Below are positions 7,056 to 14,356 of a stretch of 19,661 nucleotides of DNA, in pieces. Positions within the stretch are counted from its first letter, which is position 1. Each line of letters begins with the position of its first letter. The position numbers were made by a program, and so were the translations under genes. The notes under the pieces were generated by a model that searched no databases, had not been told where the DNA came from, and worked only from the letters and a program-made list of their open reading frames with translations. Source of the stretch: an uncultured Eubacterium sp. (GTDB taxonomy: Bacteria; Bacillota; Clostridia; Lachnospirales; Lachnospiraceae). The stretch lies in assembly GCA_934358495.1 (NCBI GenBank), contig CAKRKO010000048.1:1-19661 (forward strand), in the 5' to 3' direction.

Positions 7056-9578
7056 TTACTGTAATTCTTCTGATTCCACCAGGGTGATCGTACCATTGTC
7101 CAGACACTCCACAAATTTGTAAGCCAGCTCCGGATCAAACTGCTTTCCAGCATCCAAAAGGAGCTTTTCTCGCGCCACCTCCAATGGAAATGCTTTCTTA
7201 TAGCAACGTCTGGATGTCATGGCATCAAAGGAATCTGCTATACATAATATTCGCGCTGTCAGTGGAATATCCTCGCCGGCGATTCGTCTCGGATATCCTT
7301 TTCCATCATATCTTTCATGATGACCGATGACGGCCGGGATAACATAATCCAGAGATGGAAGATGACGGATAATGTCAATCGATGCTTCCACATGTCCTTT
7401 GATGATCTCATATTCCTCATCAGTCAGACGCCCCGGTTTATTCAGTACATACTCCGGAATTCCGATTTTTCCCACATCATGCAGTAAAGCAGCCTGACGG
7501 ATAATCTCAATCATATCCTCATTCATACCGAGTGCTGTGGCCAGCATCGTAGCATAATAGGCCACGTTATTAGAATGGCTGAACGTATAATGATCCTTCG
7601 CATCGATAGCCGCGGTCAGTGCATAGATCGTTGTTTCATATTCGCGGTAAATATGAGCACGGTCTCTGGTAAGCCCCTGCGCGTTATTATTACGAAACAT
7701 CGTATCAAACACCTGGATTCCATTTTTTCCGCTGTGCTTTACATGGTAGACAGCCAGATCCACATTCTCCATCAGTTCCTTGACATTTCTGGCTGCATAC
7801 GGTGCCGCACTGATTCCTGCACTGACAGTCACCGCCTTCAGCTTCATATCCGTCCGTCGGTTATTCATTACAAAAATCTGCTTTGCAATTGATTCTACCA
7901 GATTTCTAGCTGAAAACAGATCATATTTCGGAAGCAGGACTGCAAATTCTTTTCCGCCGTAACGGGCTGTATATCCACTGTCTCCTACGCTGCTGCGAAT
8001 GATCGCGGCAATCTGTTGCAGGCAGATGTCCCCTTCCTTGACACCGTACAGCTGATTATATAGTTTAAAATCATCCACATTGATAATGGCAAGTGCCAGG
8101 GATGCTTCCTTATTTTTCTCAAACTCTTCATTTAATACTTCATAAAAATACTTTCGGTTCAACAGTCCGGTCATCTCATCTGTCCGCGCCTCAATGCAGG
8201 CTTTCTCATACAACCGCGCATTCTTGATGGCAATGGATGCTACCGATGTAACGGAGGAGATCAGCTGCACCTCGTCATATACAAGTCCCTTTTTCGAAGA
8301 AGGTGCTGTGATCAGGATCACACCTGCCAGACACTCCCCGTCCTTCAGTCCTGCGCAATAGCGGATATGCTTTTTATCCAACTGATGCTTTTCACTTTCC
8401 CACATGGATTTGTATTCCACCGTATAGCGAAATTCCCGGTAGATCAGAGGCTCATCATGAACTGCCAGCCACTGGATCATCGGATTTTCCTCCTCCAGTG
8501 AAAAAGCCAGGTCGTTGAGCGGCTGATCACTGGTAAATCCCCGATATGGCTGACCGGATGCGTCCTGCATACAGATATAGATATTTCCAACATCCATCAG
8601 TTCTTTCAACACATGGATCGTTTGATTCAGAATTTCCTGCAGATCCAATGTCTTGGAAATTGCCGAACTGAATTCTTTGATTTTTTCCGCCTGATGAACT
8701 TCTTCCTTTACAAACACATTTCTCACCAATAACTTCCATAAAAACGTAAACAGCGCATAAATGACAAGAAAGGTCACTGCAAATACAAGTGCAAACACCG
8801 TCATATTTTTATCCATCTCTAAATGAAGCACTTTCTGAAGATATGGAACCACATTAAAAAACACGATTACCGAAAACAGAAATCCAACACCATAGCATAA
8901 TCCGGAAGAGGCCAGCATTTGCAAGCGAAACAGGTGTCTGCGGGTAAGTGCATAAAATATCAGAAATACGTTAATGACACCGCTCAGTACATCGACTGGG
9001 AAACCGGAAAGCACCGGCAGACTGATTAGAACGTTGCCGGCAAATAGTACCACAACGCCAAACATTATCGGATCATATTGTACTTTCATATTCGGATTTG
9101 CTTTGCAGATACGCACCAGGATTACAAACAAGTGCAGCAGAAATGCTCCAACAAGAAAGAATAATACCAGAATCGTCGGTTTAATATCGTATACAAAGGT
9201 TGGTCTTCCATTTTTTTCTACAAGTTCAGGACACGCCAGAAATACGCCATTCCAAATATTTAGTACAAGACAGGTAAGCATAGCTGCCAGATAGATTTTG
9301 CCTGTCATGCCTTCCCTGGCACCGCCAAAAGCCAGAATAAAACGGTAGTATGCGTATGGAAGAAGTAAGATTCCAAATAATGAAACCTGATACCAGAATG
9401 CGTAATGCGGCCAGAGCTGCGCACGCATAAAGGCAGAACCGCCGGTCCACAAAAGCAGTCCCGTCAGCACCACCAGAAAGCTGTTTACAATTTTATTTTT
9501 CTTTGCTGCCAGAAACATCAGCAACATAAATCCATAGCACACCATGGCTATAATTGAAATATATCCGTAGGTTCCCAT
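7056..9578 (-). CDS. Membrane receptor with GAF, degenerate GGDEF and HD-GYP domains (c-di-GMP phosphodiesterase)
   Basis: This 840-residue signalling protein has about eight hydrophobic segments in residues 1-285, resembling the HisKA_7TM-type sensor region. A GAF-like domain follows at about 305-455, then a GGDEF domain (about 465-625) and an HD-GYP domain (about 650-830). The GGDEF signature reads RYGGKEF near 539-545, with Lys in the metal-binding acidic position, and there is no RxxD inhibitory site, so cyclase activity is unlikely. The HD-GYP part is intact: LLHDVGKIGIP near 698-708 and GHHERYDGKGYP near 752-763, plus ADSFDAMTS. It should therefore break down cyclic-di-GMP, with the GGDEF as a possible GTP-binding regulator. 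It starts 7 bp after the GH3 gene and is last in the operon. The ribosome binding site AGAGGA is close to the ATG. The ligand is unknown. Confidence 0.9.
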   Translation of the reverse strand: MGTYGYISIIAMVCYGFMLLMFLAAKKNKIVNSFLVVLTGLLLWTGGSAFMRAQLWPHYAFWYQVSLFGILLLPYAYYRFILAFGGAREGMTGKIYLAAMLTCLVLNIWNGVFLACPELVEKNGRPTFVYDIKPTILVLFFLVGAFLLHLFVILVRICKANPNMKVQYDPIMFGVVVLFAGNVLISLPVLSGFPVDVLSGVINVFLIFYALTRRHLFRLQMLASSGLCYGVGFLFSVIVFFNVVPYLQKVLHLEMDKNMTVFALVFAVTFLVIYALFTFLWKLLVRNVFVKEEVHQAEKIKEFSSAISKTLDLQEILNQTIHVLKELMDVGNIYICMQDASGQPYRGFTSDQPLNDLAFSLEEENPMIQWLAVHDEPLIYREFRYTVEYKSMWESEKHQLDKKHIRYCAGLKDGECLAGVILITAPSSKKGLVYDEVQLISSVTSVASIAIKNARLYEKACIEARTDEMTGLLNRKYFYEVLNEEFEKNKEASLALAIINVDDFKLYNQLYGVKEGDICLQQIAAIIRSSVGDSGYTARYGGKEFAVLLPKYDLFSARNLVESIAKQIFVMNNRRTDMKLKAVTVSAGISAAPYAARNVKELMENVDLAVYHVKHSGKNGIQVFDTMFRNNNAQGLTRDRAHIYREYETTIYALTAAIDAKDHYTFSHSNNVAYYATMLATALGMNEDMIEIIRQAALLHDVGKIGIPEYVLNKPGRLTDEEYEIIKGHVEASIDIIRHLPSLDYVIPAVIGHHERYDGKGYPRRIAGEDIPLTARILCIADSFDAMTSRRCYKKAFPLEVAREKLLLDAGKQFDPELAYKFVECLDNGTITLVESEELQ

Positions 9579-9585
9579 ATTCCTC

Positions 9586-11205
9586 TTATCTCACCCTATT
9601 CATACTCGCCTGCACCTCAAGTAACCCTTTTAGATCATAATGTGAAGGGCTCATATGGTACAGTTTTTTCCCTGTCCGTTTCTCATAAGTCTCAAATGTT
9701 CCGCAAGTAAGAATCGTCACCTGCAAAGGATCCATTCCCAAAATCTTTTTCAGATCACGATAATCCTGATCAATATATTTAAAATAGGTACTGAGCAGAT
9801 CTTTCAGAATGGTTGCACTCATGGCATTATTCAGCAGTGCATCCCGCTCCAGTTCCACATACATGTGCAGATACGGCCGGTTCTGCTCATTATATTCCTT
9901 CGCTGCCACCCAGTTTATAATTGGAAGCTTTGAAAGTCCAATGACATTTTTGATCCCATTTTCCGAAATTCGTGTAAACCCGGCAATATCGATGATCCAG
10001 GGCACACGATCTATATACTCAAACCGTGGGATCCGCGTCTCATCTTCCCGGTTTTCCAGACCGACGCAACGATACATATCGCCACAGCGATATCTTGCAA
10101 ACGCTCCGCCTTTCAAAATAGTAAATACCAGCTCATATTTTTCCCCCGGCCGTACCTCATCCATGAGATATGTCGGTGGAATATACGATGGATCCTCATA
10201 ATTTTTCAGCATGTCTTCCTCTGTGATAAACTCGTAAAATGCGTTATCCGGGAAGAAATACATGCCCTTACGCGTCCATGTCTCAGTTCCCATCATGGAA
10301 GGCTCCGTACCTGCAAATAATTCCATTGGCCGGATACCCCAGAGTTCTTCCAGATCATCCTTATAGCACAGATTGTCTGTGCCTGCTACCATAAAGCCTT
10401 TCAGATGGAAGAGGTCCTTTGGAAGCAGCTGCCGCTGCTCTTTCCTGCACCGGTATTTTGCTTTCAAAAGCCGGATGAGCATCTGCGGTTTACAGTTTAA
10501 CAGACTGGACAACTTCACTCCACTGCCCGAACTTGTCAGAGATGACAGGCTCTGGCTGACTGCATAGGCGACACTTCCCAGACCGAAGAAAAATCCCAGA
10601 TCCTTTTGCATTGCCATCTTAAATCCCAGTTTGTTACGCTCACTGAAACTCATATTCACAGCGTCTTTGATCGCCGGTAAAAACTCAATATCAATTTCTT
10701 CTCCCAGTACCAGTGGAAACAATCCTGTCGCATAAGGCAATGGTGCCAGTGCATACAGAAACTTATCCGTGGAAGCCACATCAAAAGATCCCTTTTCACG
10801 GCTTGTGGACAAGATCAGGCATGCCATGACGTTATTTCGATATGTATCCAGCATACTTCTGGTATACGGTGCTACCTTGATTGGATGCTTGCCACCCTCC
10901 CAGGTCGTCTGTATCCAGATCACCGGATTTCCCGGAAGCATATCCGGCTGCTTGCTCAACAGAATATCTGCATAATCTTCATACCCTGTCAACGGCACCA
11001 TTTTCCGGAATTCCTCCAGATTTCTCGGATGCTTTCCTTTCAAAATGGACTGCCCCAGTCCGCAGTTGCTCCAAAGTTGGATCTGCTCTTCCATCAACCG
11101 CCGCTGAATCTTCATGTATCCTTCCATGGACAGATCGAGGAATCCGCAGTACTGCTGCCATATTTCACTATATTGATGTTTTTTCAATTTTTCTTTTAGG
11201 CTCAT
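9586..11205 (-). CDS. GH3 family acyl-adenylating / acyl-acid amido synthetase
   Basis: GH3 proteins belong to the adenylate-forming (ANL-like) enzymes; plant members join amino acids to auxin or jasmonate via an acyl-adenylate. The 539-residue length is near that of the family. Family marks are WIQTTWEGGKHPIKVAPYT at about 97-115 (position of phosphate-binding motif 1), AGTEPSMMGTE at about 298-308, FFPDNAFYEF at 317-326 and YELVFT...ARYRCGDMYRC at about 357-380. Motif 1 departs from the usual SSGTTxG pattern, so activity should not be taken for granted. Its ATG overlaps the stop of the upstream methyltransferase gene by 4 bp (ATGA), and the HD-GYP gene follows 7 bp later. Bacterial GH3 proteins are poorly understood and the substrate cannot be read here. 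Confidence is high for the family, low for the reaction. Confidence 0.85.
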   Translation of the reverse strand: MSLKEKLKKHQYSEIWQQYCGFLDLSMEGYMKIQRRLMEEQIQLWSNCGLGQSILKGKHPRNLEEFRKMVPLTGYEDYADILLSKQPDMLPGNPVIWIQTTWEGGKHPIKVAPYTRSMLDTYRNNVMACLILSTSREKGSFDVASTDKFLYALAPLPYATGLFPLVLGEEIDIEFLPAIKDAVNMSFSERNKLGFKMAMQKDLGFFFGLGSVAYAVSQSLSSLTSSGSGVKLSSLLNCKPQMLIRLLKAKYRCRKEQRQLLPKDLFHLKGFMVAGTDNLCYKDDLEELWGIRPMELFAGTEPSMMGTETWTRKGMYFFPDNAFYEFITEEDMLKNYEDPSYIPPTYLMDEVRPGEKYELVFTILKGGAFARYRCGDMYRCVGLENREDETRIPRFEYIDRVPWIIDIAGFTRISENGIKNVIGLSKLPIINWVAAKEYNEQNRPYLHMYVELERDALLNNAMSATILKDLLSTYFKYIDQDYRDLKKILGMDPLQVTILTCGTFETYEKRTGKKLYHMSPSHYDLKGLLEVQASMNRVR

Positions 11206-11798
11206 AGGTTGTCCACTCCAGATTGCTTACTGCGTTTTCTTATACTTTTCATGCACGCCCGGATACTTTTTCCATTCGGGATTAAAAATGGCGTACTTTG
11301 TTGATATTCCCTATAATTAAAAAATGTCCGTGGAAATGTCCACAGATCCTGAAAAATGATATACAGATAATTCCAGAAAATCATAAGTCCAAAATAGATT
11401 CCCGGTCTCCATCCGCCCAGCATTCCCCACATGCATAAAAAGGCACCTGCAAACCACAATACACCCGGATGACGGCACAGACCGTACACTCCTTCTGTGT
11501 ATGCAGCACGCAGTTTATTTTCTTCACAATAGGTTTCTTCAAAGGGAAGGGCAAAAAACAAGGTATATATAAGCATACCAAGAAAAAACAATGCTCCGAT
11601 TCCAAATCCGACCACTGCTCCCATGCTCCGATGACCTTGTCCCCATGCAGAACAGAACTCTGCTACGACAGACGCCACGACTAGAATACTCCCCAATGCA
11701 AAAAATTTCTGCAAACATACATTCTTACTCAGAATACTGTTGATATCATATACAAAATACAGGACAAATCCTGCAGTTCCTAAAATCAGCTGCCACAT
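11202..11798 (-). CDS. Integral-membrane isoprenylcysteine-methyltransferase-like protein
   Basis: This is a membrane protein of about 198 residues with roughly five hydrophobic segments. The C-terminal part has the signature of isoprenylcysteine carboxyl methyltransferase/phospholipid methyltransferase folds: YGLCRHPGVLWF (RHPG near 109-112) and a final helix FQDLWTFPRTFFNYREY leading to TPFLIP. Such enzymes use S-adenosylmethionine to methylate membrane-embedded carboxylates or amines. The ATG at 11798 (MWQLILG) is chosen because AGGAG lies seven bases upstream; a GTG at 11825 has no binding site, and an ATG at 11804 would be too close to it. The gene is first in the operon with GH3 (4-bp overlap) and HD-GYP. 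The substrate is unknown; a product of the neighbouring GH3 enzyme is one possibility. Confidence 0.7.
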   Translation of the reverse strand: MWQLILGTAGFVLYFVYDINSILSKNVCLQKFFALGSILVVASVVAEFCSAWGQGHRSMGAVVGFGIGALFFLGMLIYTLFFALPFEETYCEENKLRAAYTEGVYGLCRHPGVLWFAGAFLCMWGMLGGWRPGIYFGLMIFWNYLYIIFQDLWTFPRTFFNYREYQQSTPFLIPNGKSIRACMKSIRKRSKQSGVDNL

Positions 11799-11831
11799 CT
11801 TCATTCTCCTGCTATAAAATTTCACAATTCA

Positions 11832-11906
11832 AGTCGAACGATTGTACTCCCACTGAGAAAGACTTGTTATTACTCACCACTTGCAGAAGTGGGAGTCTTC
11901 TCGACT
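11832..11906 (-). ncRNA. Structured leader RNA with mutually exclusive hairpins
   Basis: In the RNA sense (minus strand), segment A (ACTCCCACTT, 11896-11887) can pair perfectly with segment B (AAGTGG-U-GAGU, 11882-11872, one bulged base). Alternatively its first nine bases can pair with segment C (AGTGGGAGT, 11854-11846). In the A:C form an outer stem AGTCGA/TCGACT (11906-11901 with 11837-11832) closes the structure. It lies between the promoter at 11958-11986 and the methyltransferase start, so it is transcribed as the 5' leader. No T-run follows, so it is not a simple terminator. It matches no riboswitch class I recognise. A remnant of a small IS200/IS605-type element end is an alternative. 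Confidence 0.5.
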
Positions 11907-11957
11907 GAGATATATCTGTGTATGTATCAATATTACTGCCTTTAACAGGCAATCTAA

Positions 11958-11986
11958 ATTATAATAAAGTTCCTGCTAAATTGCAA
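11958..11986 (-). promoter_or_regulatory. Sigma-A promoter of the methyltransferase-GH3-HD-GYP operon
   Basis: On the minus strand: -35 TTGCAA (11986-11981), 17-nt spacer, perfect -10 TATAAT (11963-11958). Expected start is near 11951, giving a leader of about 150 nt before the ATG at 11798. The upstream terminator ends two bases before the -35 box, so the operon is insulated from the radical SAM gene. Confidence 0.8.
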
Positions 11987-11987
11987 G

Positions 11988-12020
11988 AAAAAAAACACCG
12001 CCGGTCAACAGGCCGGCGGT
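11988..12020 (-). terminator. Terminator of the radical SAM gene
   Basis: ACCGCCGG (11997-12004) pairs with CCGGCGGT (12013-12020) around an 8-nt loop, followed on the minus strand by G and a run of eight T. It lies 51 bp after the radical SAM stop codon. Confidence 0.92.
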
Positions 12021-12071
12021 ATTATTAACCATTCATTGTCTATTATTTAAAAATATTCATTTTTTAATGTT

Positions 12072-12674
12072 TTAATCTTCCCACGGACGAATACGGTATA
12101 CAGCACCAACTTCCTCACAGATCTTACTGCACTGCGCTTCTTCTTCTTTTGTGATCGTAGTCTCTACCGTTGTCATGACAACTTTAGGTACATGTCTGGT
12201 ACACTTCTTTGCAAAATCAATCATTGCATCAAAGGACTGATCTCCGAATTTGCTGCGCACAAGTTCGTGATAACGCTCTGCATTCGGTGTATTCAGGCTG
12301 ATGGATACCGTATCAATCAGGCCTTCAAATTCCGGTGTGATATCACGGTTCCAGATCAGATTTCCCATTCCGTTCGTATTGATACGCACTGGTTTTGAGA
12401 ATGTCTCTTTTACATAAGCTGCCACTTTCAGCAATACAGGCAGCGCCTCTGTCGGCTCACCGAATCCACAAAATACAACTTCCTCAAATTCATTCATATC
12501 AAACTTTGCAAATTCTGCGATGACTTCCTCTGCAGAAGGCTCACGATCCAGCCACAGGCTGTGGGATTCTCCTACATGATCCATTGTCTGACGCAGGCAG
12601 AATGTACAGGCACATGGACATTTGTTTGTCAGGTTTACATATAACCCATGATGTACTTTGTATAAAATTTCCAT
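12072..12674 (-). CDS. TatD family nuclease-associated radical SAM protein
   Basis: This is a 200-residue radical SAM protein. The iron-sulfur cluster motif is CPCACTFC at residues 19-26, with Cys 19, 23 and 26 in CxxxCxxC spacing and an extra Cys at 21. The SAM-binding GFGEPTEA follows near 69-76, then RINTNGMGNL and VSISLNTP. Length and sequence fit the small proteins named for their usual neighbour, TatD nuclease, or fusion to it. No tatD gene is present in this window; the neighbours are pyridoxamine kinase and the GH3 operon. The ATG has AAGGA seven bases upstream. The promoter is weak, with a possible -10 TATAAA near 12690. The reaction catalysed by this family is unknown. Confidence 0.87.
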   Translation of the reverse strand: MEILYKVHHGLYVNLTNKCPCACTFCLRQTMDHVGESHSLWLDREPSAEEVIAEFAKFDMNEFEEVVFCGFGEPTEALPVLLKVAAYVKETFSKPVRINTNGMGNLIWNRDITPEFEGLIDTVSISLNTPNAERYHELVRSKFGDQSFDAMIDFAKKCTRHVPKVVMTTVETTITKEEEAQCSKICEEVGAVYRIRPWED

Positions 12675-12720
12675 TTTTCATTCCTTCTTTCTATTTATAA
12701 TCCACTCTTTTTAATATCAA

Positions 12721-12741
12721 AAATCTTGATTACACGGATTG
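12721..12741 (-). repeat. 21-bp repeat with hairpin, copy 1
   Basis: The 21 bases are identical to 13637-13657. On the minus strand this copy is part of a hairpin, CACGGA-ACAA-TCCGTG (12748-12733), starting just after the pdxK stop and 47 bp before the radical SAM start. With a 3-nt gap allowed, similarity extends to about 29 bp. Confidence 0.8.
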
Positions 12742-12750
12742 TTCCGTGCT

Positions 12751-13587
12751 TTATCTCGCCAGACTTCCCAGATGGTCCTCAAAGCAGACACCATCTGTCA
12801 GCGGGATATCCCGCTCGATAGAACTTAAAATGCATTTTTTGATAAAGTTGGATGCTTTTTTCACAGACGCTTCAAAAGCAACCCCGTTCACGGCATCTGC
12901 TGCCAGTATCGCAGAAAAAATATCCCCGGTTCCGGATCGGGATGTACCGATTCTGTGGGTGCGCAGCATTTTGCATTCCTTTCCTTTTTCGTAACAGAGA
13001 TTTGCTACAAAGCTCCCCTGCGGAATTCCCGTAATCACCACTTTCTCCGGTCCCATCCGGCTTAAATCTTCTGCCATCTGTTCAATCTCTGCTATCCGCC
13101 ATTTTTCCTTATATGGCGTATCTGTCAGGATGCAGGCCTCTGTCAGATTCGGTGTCAGGATATCTGCATAATGCACCAGTTTCTTCATCTCCAGACACAT
13201 TTCCATGGTATAGGTCGGATACGGCTTCCCATAATCTCCCATAACCGGATCGATCAGTACAATGGTTCCATCTTTGCCAAACTCCTGAAGGAAATCTCCT
13301 ACAATCCCAATTTGTGCCTCAGATCCCAGAAATCCAGTGCAGATTCCGTTAAAATGCAGATCCAGTTTCCGCCATTCGGCGATATACGGACGCATCTTAT
13401 CGGTATAATCTTCAAAAAAATAACTGTCAAATCCTGTATGATTTGAAAAAATCGATGTCGGTACCGGACAGCACTGTATCTTCATTGCTGATATGATTGG
13501 CAGTGAGACTGCGATAGAGCATCGTCCAAAGCCTGAGAAATCATTGATCACAGCAATTTTCTTCTGATTGTTATGTGAAGCTATCAT
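12751..13587 (-). CDS. pdxK: Pyridoxamine/pyridoxal kinase
   Basis: This is a ribokinase-fold kinase that phosphorylates pyridoxal, pyridoxine or pyridoxamine for vitamin B6 salvage. The N-terminal INDFSGFGRCSIAVSLP and the following CPVPTSIFSNHTGF are hallmark sequences of the PdxK/PdxY branch. LIDPVMGDYGKPY and LTPNLTEACILT follow, and the ATP/anion-hole motif GTSRSGTGDIF sits near the C-terminus. The start at 13587 (MIASHNNQKK) gives 278 residues, normal for the family. A longer frame to 13716 would run through the upstream repeat and promoter-like sequence and looks non-coding. The ribosome binding site is weak (GGGGA, about 12 bases upstream). It appears monocistronic, between copies of a 21-bp repeat. 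Some family members also act on HMP, so substrate choice is inferred. Confidence 0.92.
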   Translation of the reverse strand: MIASHNNQKKIAVINDFSGFGRCSIAVSLPIISAMKIQCCPVPTSIFSNHTGFDSYFFEDYTDKMRPYIAEWRKLDLHFNGICTGFLGSEAQIGIVGDFLQEFGKDGTIVLIDPVMGDYGKPYPTYTMEMCLEMKKLVHYADILTPNLTEACILTDTPYKEKWRIAEIEQMAEDLSRMGPEKVVITGIPQGSFVANLCYEKGKECKMLRTHRIGTSRSGTGDIFSAILAADAVNGVAFEASVKKASNFIKKCILSSIERDIPLTDGVCFEDHLGSLAR

Positions 13588-13617
13588 AAAACTATTTATT
13601 CCCCATCTTTCTCTTAC

Positions 13618-13629
13618 ATTGTATACCAA
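13618..13629 (-). promoter_or_regulatory. Candidate extended -10 promoter of pdxK
   Basis: On the minus strand the sequence reads TTGGTATACAAT, an extended -10 (TG-N-TATACA). No good -35 is present; the repeat copy at 13637-13657 occupies that position. Transcription would start about 25-30 bases before the pdxK ATG. Confidence 0.4.
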
Positions 13630-13636
13630 AATCCCC

Positions 13637-13657
13637 AAATCTTGATTACACGGATTG
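13637..13657 (-). repeat. 21-bp repeat, copy 2
   Basis: This copy is identical to 12721-12741 and lies 50 bp before the pdxK start, about the same distance as copy 1 from the radical SAM start. The hairpin is kept but with an AAA bulge (CAC-AAA-GGA pairing with TCC-GTG). It overlaps the -35 position of the candidate pdxK promoter. Confidence 0.8.
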
Positions 13658-13716
13658 CTCCTTTGTGCAAGCACAGGCGGGCACAGACCTTTTAACGCTG
13701 TAAACATACATAACAA

Positions 13717-13747
13717 AAAAACTGACCTTTTTCAAGAGCCAGTTTTT
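13717..13747 (-). terminator. Terminator of the COG2426 membrane protein gene
   Basis: AAAAACTG (13717-13724) pairs with CAGTTTTT (13740-13747), with further G-U/C-G pairs inside. On the minus strand the stem ends in a run of T. It lies 77 bp after the stop codon. Confidence 0.7.
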
Positions 13748-13824
13748 ACTGTTATATCCATGCCAGTTTCTATTATCAAACAATTTCATCCTTTATTTTG
13801 TACAACAGTTTCATTATCATATAT

Positions 13825-14289
13825 CTATAATCGTGAAATCAAACTGATCACACCTGAACTTGCAAGCATCACGATCATCCCTGCTACAGCATTTCCGCAC
13901 ATTACACAAATGATTGTAGTTAGCGGTCTCATATTCAACACGCCGGCAATGATGCTTCCGGTCCATGTCCCGGTTCCCGGAATCGGCACTGCGACATATG
14001 CAAAAATCGCCAGCGGACCATACTTGTGAATCTTGTCTCTATTCTTGGTGACTATTTTGTCAATCCATCCGATAAAGCGTTTGAAAAATCCATGCTTTTT
14101 ACATTCCACATAAAACCAGTGGGTGAAAAAAGCCAGAAAACAAACCACAAAAAAGCTTCCGCATAATGCCATCAGATACGCCTGCCACGGTGCCAGCTGT
14201 AATGCCATACCAAAAGGTATCGCTCCTTTTACCTCAACGGCAGGAATCATTGCTACTAAAAATGTATAAATAAAATTTGGGAAAATCAC
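13825..14289 (-). CDS. COG2426 small multidrug-export-like membrane protein
   Basis: This 154-residue membrane protein belongs to the 'putative small multi-drug export protein' family (COG2426). Features are an N-terminal AMIPAVEVKGAIPFGMAL segment, about four hydrophobic helices, the loop KYGPLAIFAYVAVPIPGTGTW with its conserved Pro-Gly-Thr-Gly, and a final helix. The general fold recalls DedA/SNARE-associated proteins, and the transport role in the name is weakly supported. The start is taken as GTG at 14289 (VIFPNFIYTF), because GGAGGT lies six bases before it; the longer TTG-started frame would contain that site. It is a single gene with its own candidate promoter, a structured leader of about 170 nt, and its own terminator. 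Confidence 0.82.
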   Translation of the reverse strand: MIFPNFIYTFLVAMIPAVEVKGAIPFGMALQLAPWQAYLMALCGSFFVVCFLAFFTHWFYVECKKHGFFKRFIGWIDKIVTKNRDKIHKYGPLAIFAYVAVPIPGTGTWTGSIIAGVLNMRPLTTIICVMCGNAVAGMIVMLASSGVISLISRL

Positions 14290-14356
14290 TGTCCTACCTC
14301 CAGACAAACTTTGTTGTACATAAAACGCTCACAATCCTTCCCGCTATTCGCATATC

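Noticed and set aside
11832..11986. Cyclic-di-GMP riboswitch before the HD-GYP operon
   Set aside because: The context invited it, but the conserved core of class I and class II c-di-GMP riboswitches is not recognisable. It is reported as an unclassified structured leader.
13588..13716. N-terminal extension of pyridoxamine kinase by 43 codons
   Set aside because: It translates through the 21-bp repeat and an extended -10 sequence, and the added residues do not belong to the kinase family. The start at 13587 fits family length.
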